DNA from: Tetrastigma voinierianum
Taxonomy: Eukaryota > Streptophyta > Magnoliopsida > Vitales > Vitaceae
Length of the DNA: 64,000 bases
Assembly: GCA_016808115.1 (NCBI GenBank)
Contig: JAEQBH010000287.1
Location: 2,046,001-2,110,000, forward strand
Direction: 5' to 3'
A program made the position numbers and the translations under genes. The notes under the pieces are model-generated. The model ran no database searches and was not told the origin of the DNA. It worked only from the letters and a program-made list of their open reading frames with translations. Below, piece by piece: positions 59,951-64,000 of the stretch (the stretch's first letter is position 1; every line of letters starts with the position of its first letter).

Positions 59951-61776
59951 TCACGGGGAGGCAAGTGACTCCATGATCTGGCTGGGCATGGTATGACAAC
60001 GCCCCGAGTGGTGCCGGCTCAGAGTCGACCTACGATCCATCGATGCTGTGTGGAAGCTAGCGAACGAACTAGCATCCACCTTTCTAGCTATCTCCACTGT
60101 CTTGGCATGAAGCGTACTCAGGAGTGTTGTCTTTGTATATGATAGGCGGAGTGTCGGGAGGCGTAGGCGAGAAAGCCAGGTGGAGGAGGAGATGGAGGAG
60201 ATACATTTAACTGGACTCTCTTCATCTCGACACGGGGCATAGATATCTCCTGCAGCCAAGTCCTCTTTGTCCTTGTCCGTTACCTCATCACGGTCATTTG
60301 GCTGGAGGAGAAAAATGGGCGTCACCATAGCTAGCTCATGAGTCGGGACACGAGGGCATTTGATCCTCCTCTCGATCAGGGACATGGCTCGGCGATCGTG
60401 GCATCGTGGGGTAGACTCTACGCTGACCGGGCCACTCGGTGGACCTTATCTTGAAATGTATTAATGCGGTCATCCTGACTCGGAGGGGCGAGACGGGGCC
60501 CTGAGATCCGTCTGAGCCTCGGATGGCCCCCTGCATTTCGGGCGTAGTCTTCTTGTGGAAGAATTGGTCGAATGTTGATCAATAAGATGCATCACGGCGC
60601 GGAAGAGCTGCCTCGAGATAGTATAGATTAAATGGTGGTGTCTCGACGAGGCTGCGGACCATCTCTCTGGTGGTGAGCCCGATCTCGATAACCTCGAATT
60701 GGCTGCTGGCGGTAGCGGGCGTCACCGGCCGATATGTCGTAGCTCGAACTCCGTCACGATCATCGTCTTGAATCAGACTCACAGCGGACGCTCACGGAGG
60801 TCATGGAATGGTAGAACTTCCTGACCTGCTGGGGATAGTAGAGAGCGTCGGTGGCCGACGAGCAAACGGCGCATGGAATCCTGAAGCGGGGATTAGTGAG
60901 CAATGGCCAGGGGCGTCGTAATAAGACTCTCCCATAGGAAGTGCGTGGAATGAAGTCTGACGTTCCCTGGATGGTGCCCGACGAATAAAGTCGCCCCAAT
61001 CCCTCGAGGAGCATCGCGATGGCGAGGCGATGAGGTCTCCTGCTGGCAGTGAAGAGGTGTCGGCTCGAGGCACAGATGATGATGACTCCGGTCTGAAGTG
61101 GGCCCTCCGGATCTCATACGTGGCACGCGGGGAAGGGGCCGGGGTCCCGTCGGTCGATATCTCCACAGACGAGTCTCTTGAGGTGCCTGCAGGGGTGGAG
61201 TTGGGCGGGCACTGCTCCTCCTGCTCGAAGTCTTGAACTGGCTGGGACTCGGCGGGGACCACCGTCTGAACCATGGCTTGTAGTCACGGAGGGAAGATCT
61301 TGGGGCTCCACGGTGATAACAGGTGGAGTGCTCTCTGCCCCCCGGGCCCAGACCGGGCTTAGGGTAGGAGCAAAATCTGGTGAGCCGGGGCCGCGAGGTG
61401 GTGGCGGCGTGAGAGTGAAACCTTGTGTGGGAGGCTCACTGTTTGGGAGCTAAGAACAACTGCCTGGTGGGAGCGACGGACGAAGAGCCCGCATGGCAGG
61501 AGCGACGGCAGAGAATGAGCTCGTGAGCGGTGAGCGGTATTTCCCGAGAAGCGGGGCACGGGCGTGCGCGTGTGACGGCGGTGGCGGGGCTTGACACAGG
61601 CCGGGATTGTGATGGTGGGTATTGACCCACCACCAACCCATCCATTCCCTTCCATGTGGGGGAGGGGGAGAGGAGGAGTGGGAGGGGACCGGAGGCTCAC
61701 GGGCCTTGTCTTTAGAGCGGCAAGGCGGCGTGATGGTGCCGGTGCGGGCGCAGCGATAGCTCGAGGGCACAGGCAT
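59951..61776 (-). pseudogene. Degenerate extra ORF of minus-strand element
   Basis: The probable start at ATG 61776 (M-P-V-P-S-S-Y-R-C) is followed by a proline/arginine-rich part that includes S-K-D-K-A-R-E-P-P, as at the start of many Athila-type third ORFs. Around 60800-61010 fragments in different frames read Y-P-Q-Q-V-R-K-F-Y-H-S-M, comparable to the E-F-Y-A-N-M motif of extra ORFs A and B. A region at 60070-60200 reads T-L-H-A-K-T-V-E-I-A-R-K-V. It is GC-rich and frameshifted many times. Identification rests on position and weak motifs, and the overlapping long frames on both strands are mostly not coding. Confidence 0.4.
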
Positions 61777-61869
61777 GGTGCGGAAGTCTGAAAACAGGGG
61801 CTCGGCTGCTCGAGGGCTCGAGGGGAGAGGAAAGGCTTTTGAATTTTAACCCGAGGCCTCCAGCTTTTG

Positions 61870-61878
61870 TTTAAATAG
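61870..61878 (-). promoter_or_regulatory. Candidate TATA box upstream of extra ORF
   Basis: CTATTTAAAC on the minus strand, about 95 bases upstream of the ATG at 61776. It parallels the TATAAATA placed 115 bases before extra ORF A. Confidence 0.4.
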
Positions 61879-61916
61879 AGCTTTGAAGGGGGGCAGAGAG
61901 CCACTTTGGAGCCCAA

Positions 61917-62439
61917 TTCGCTATTTTAGCGAAATGCCTTCATTTAACAATTAATTTTCAGCATTAAAACATAAATAATACTAAAATAAAAATTATTATA
62001 TTAAAATATATCTAAAAATCTAATATTAAACTAATATTAAATGAATTACTTAAAAGGGTAAGTCTTAAAATAGAAACTATTAAAATTGACCAAATTAAAA
62101 TAAAAACCAAAATTGTTATTTGCAATTTGGTTTAGAAGAACCTGAGCTCCGGCCAAAAGTGTTTGAATTACTCATGGAGGTAAGGAGAAGGATCTCCCTC
62201 GACCAGTGGCTTTGTCTTGATAACCTTGTCTTCATTTCCCATTGTTGAATTACTTCTCTTGGTTGAATTTGTTGACCAAATTCTCTGTAGTGGCTGCGTG
62301 CGCGATTCCCAAACAATTGCTTCACCTTGGTTGGTATTTCTTGCGGTCATGGGCAGTTTTAGCTTCCCTGAACTCTACGATCAGTGACGAGACTATTTGT
62401 TCCTTGTTTCTGCCTTCGATGATTTGTGCTTGTGACTCA
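61917..62439 (-). other. AT-rich spacer and unassigned sequence before extra ORF
   Basis: 61940-62110 is very AT-rich and non-coding. 62116-62350 has short minus-strand frames without recognisable motifs. RT, RNase H and integrase should lie here in a complete Athila element, so they are deleted. Confidence 0.5.
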
Positions 62440-63070
62440 GTGAAAGATATTCGGCTCGATGTCATGTTTGTTGCCCGAATGTGGTGCATGACTCATTTCG
62501 GCAATTGATGATTGCATTGGCGGGTGGCGAGAAATGGTCTTCAGATAATTGGCACATGATTGGGCCCGTTCTTTAATGGCTGGTGTCGAGCACTACAAAG
62601 TCTATTGGGTAGTGGGGTGTCTGCACCTTCACGACACATCTCAACTATTCCCTTAGGAATCTTTTCACCGTCGATCGACCCGATGATAAGAGTGATGTTG
62701 GTAGGTTCGCTCTCCCGAACTAGCTAGCATACCGCAGGTATGGCGGTGAGTTTGCAACTCCTAAATCTAGCGGTGCTTTTTCTGTCTGAAGTCGCCGTGT
62801 TAGTGAAATTGTGGAGATCACGGATCCTTGTATTGTGGGCTCTTGCTTTGGATTATGGCAGCGACTTGCTCGATTAAAAATGCCTTTTCTCAATGCCCAG
62901 CCTTTTTGATTGTACAAAGATCCTTCAAAAATTTTACGCAGCGGGGACACGCTTGATGATGTCAAGAGGTATGTTGACCTTACGCTGCCTTAGGACTTCA
63001 GGATGCGCATGGGATGCCTTCTTCTTAGCTATGTAGTGCTGGGGAAATGGAGGTGGCATGCGATCTTCAT
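62440..63070 (-). pseudogene. Athila-type protease region
   Basis: On the minus strand P-P-P-F-P-Q, E-V-L-R-Q-R-K-V-N-I-P-L, Q-Y-K-D-P, A-P-L-D-L-G (retaining the protease Asp; the following A-S is altered), K-I-P-K-G-I-V-E and R-P-F-L-A-T occur in the order expected for the Athila gag-protease junction and protease. Many frameshifts and stops. Confidence 0.75.
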
Positions 63071-64000
63071 TGAGTCCTCCTTGAAAATGTTATGGCTCAA
63101 ATTCTTCTCTTTTTGGTTTCCTCGTGGCTTGGGCATTGGCTGATCGACTCTTTCCACTCCTCGAGGTGATTATGGCCTTGACCTAAATCCATTCTACAGT
63201 GCTGGATGAACATCATTTTACTCCTTTTGGTTGGCAATGTTGGGAAAGACAGCTTCCTCTCCTGTACCTCCAATTATATTGTTGATCTTAGTGATTGAAT
63301 ACTGCAAGTTGTACATTTTACGATTAAGATTGCTCTCAAGTCCCATCTATTCTCTTGTTAGGTGTGCTTTCTCTGATATCAATCCTTTGTACCAATTGTC
63401 ATTGATCCCTTTTGTTCTTTCCACAAAGTTGCCACCACTTGCTCAAGAATTCGGTGTGCTTGTTCAATGGAAGTGGATGATGGTGGGCGTGGTTGAGATG
63501 AGGAGCGTGGTTTGGCACTGAGGCACATGGCGGATTAGGTTTCCAGGAGAGGTTAGGGTGATTTTTCCAATTGGAATTGTAGGTATTACCATATGGGGCA
63601 TTAGGTTGTGGCTTGTATTGACCTACATCATTTGCATATTCTGACATTAAATCCTTCACTGATGGGGCAGTCGGATGATGTTCTCCTGGATTAACGATGG
63701 GTTGGCGATGAATGGGTTGGCTGTGCGGTGTTTCGATCTTGCACACTTCATGGAGCCTCTTTCGCTAACTCCTCCACGCTACAGGCGTAGGGTGAAATTT
63801 TTGCTTTCATTTACATGTCCTCAGAAAGTGTAAAAATTCCTCCTTTGGTGGTGAGAGGCCTCATTTTCTACCTCTCTAGGGTTTGGCTCATCCCGACCTT
63901 GGGTTTCAGCCACATTCGAAATCCATTAAACTATGGGATTTTTACTTAAAATCACCTCCTTTATGGTTTCCTGGCAGTGCTAAATGGCGGGGGACATACC
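63071..64000 (-). pseudogene. Athila-type gag C-terminal part (runs off window)
   Basis: 63399-63746 is open and reads P-S-V-K-D-L-M-S-E-Y-A-N-D-V-G-Q-Y-K-P, then N-A-P-Y-G-N-T-Y-N-S-N-W-K-N-H-P-N-L-S-W-K-P, matching the gag fragment at 26790 of the LARD element. Downstream (about 63260-63340) N-L-Q-Y-S-I-type residues match the coiled-coil segment there. Upstream (63750-63990) gag continues with frameshifts (S-P-Y-A-C-S-V-E-E-L). The N-terminus and 5' LTR lie beyond the window. Confidence 0.8.

Noticed and set aside
61359..61916. 185-residue Pro/Arg-rich protein on the minus strand
   Set aside because: Overlapping long frames in several phases reflect high GC content. Only the short ATG-61776 frame fits the position of an Athila-type extra ORF start.

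Overview
The window looks like plant (angiosperm) nuclear heterochromatin. It is almost entirely Ty3/gypsy LTR retrotransposon sequence in several layers. It shows eukaryotic LTR architecture: tRNA primer-binding sites (PBS) of the Asp, Met and probably Arg classes, purine tracts (PPT), TG...CA LTR ends, and gag/PR/RT/RNase H/IN motifs of the plant Athila, Tat and chromovirus (Tekay-like) lineages. I see no intact host gene, tRNA, rRNA or CRISPR array. All coding regions are pseudogenes with stops, frameshifts or deletions. The species cannot be named from the sequence.

Layout. 1-1186: LTR of an Athila-type large-derivative family (called LARD here), + strand. 1189-8876: the 3' half of a Tat-like element, + strand (RNase H, a 1.2-kb insert, integrase, long 3' UTR, ~3-kb LTR with ~190-bp tandem repeats). 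8877-9048: a patchwork junction of two small scraps. 9049-31774: two head-to-tail copies of a non-autonomous Athila-like element (integrase remnant, extra ORF, LTR; then PBS, integrase, extra ORF, LTR). The second LTR is split by a complete LARD element at 25144-31039, flanked by the 5-bp repeat TTTAT. 31781-32007: an 81-bp, PBS-containing triplication. 32008-about 35534: a probable solo LTR with a TA microsatellite. 35575-38206: gag-PR-RT of a chromovirus, minus strand, with LTR at 38671-41727. 41728-47093: an older AT-decayed chromovirus pol and LTR. 47094-47345: head of an Athila-like LTR. 47679-56928: a GC-rich chromovirus, minus strand, with 3' LTR, chromodomain/IN/RNase H/RT/PR/gag and a truncated 5' LTR. 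56929-64000: 3' part of a LARD relative, minus strand, with LTR, degenerate extra ORF, protease and gag C-terminus, running off the window.

The most interesting non-coding structure recurs across unrelated families. LTRs here carry dense arrays of short self-complementary words just upstream of a TATA-like box, with a different word in each family: TGTCGCGACA in the Athila-like copies, AATTTCGC/GCGAAATT in LARD, ACACATGGC/GCCATGTGT in the chromovirus. In the Athila-like copies a second array lies in front of the extra ORF. In one copy it ends next to a 16-bp sequence (TGAGCCTATAAATAGA) identical to the LTR promoter core. This suggests that the extra ORF, which has a plant-transposon-type domain plus a long coiled coil, has its own LTR-like promoter.
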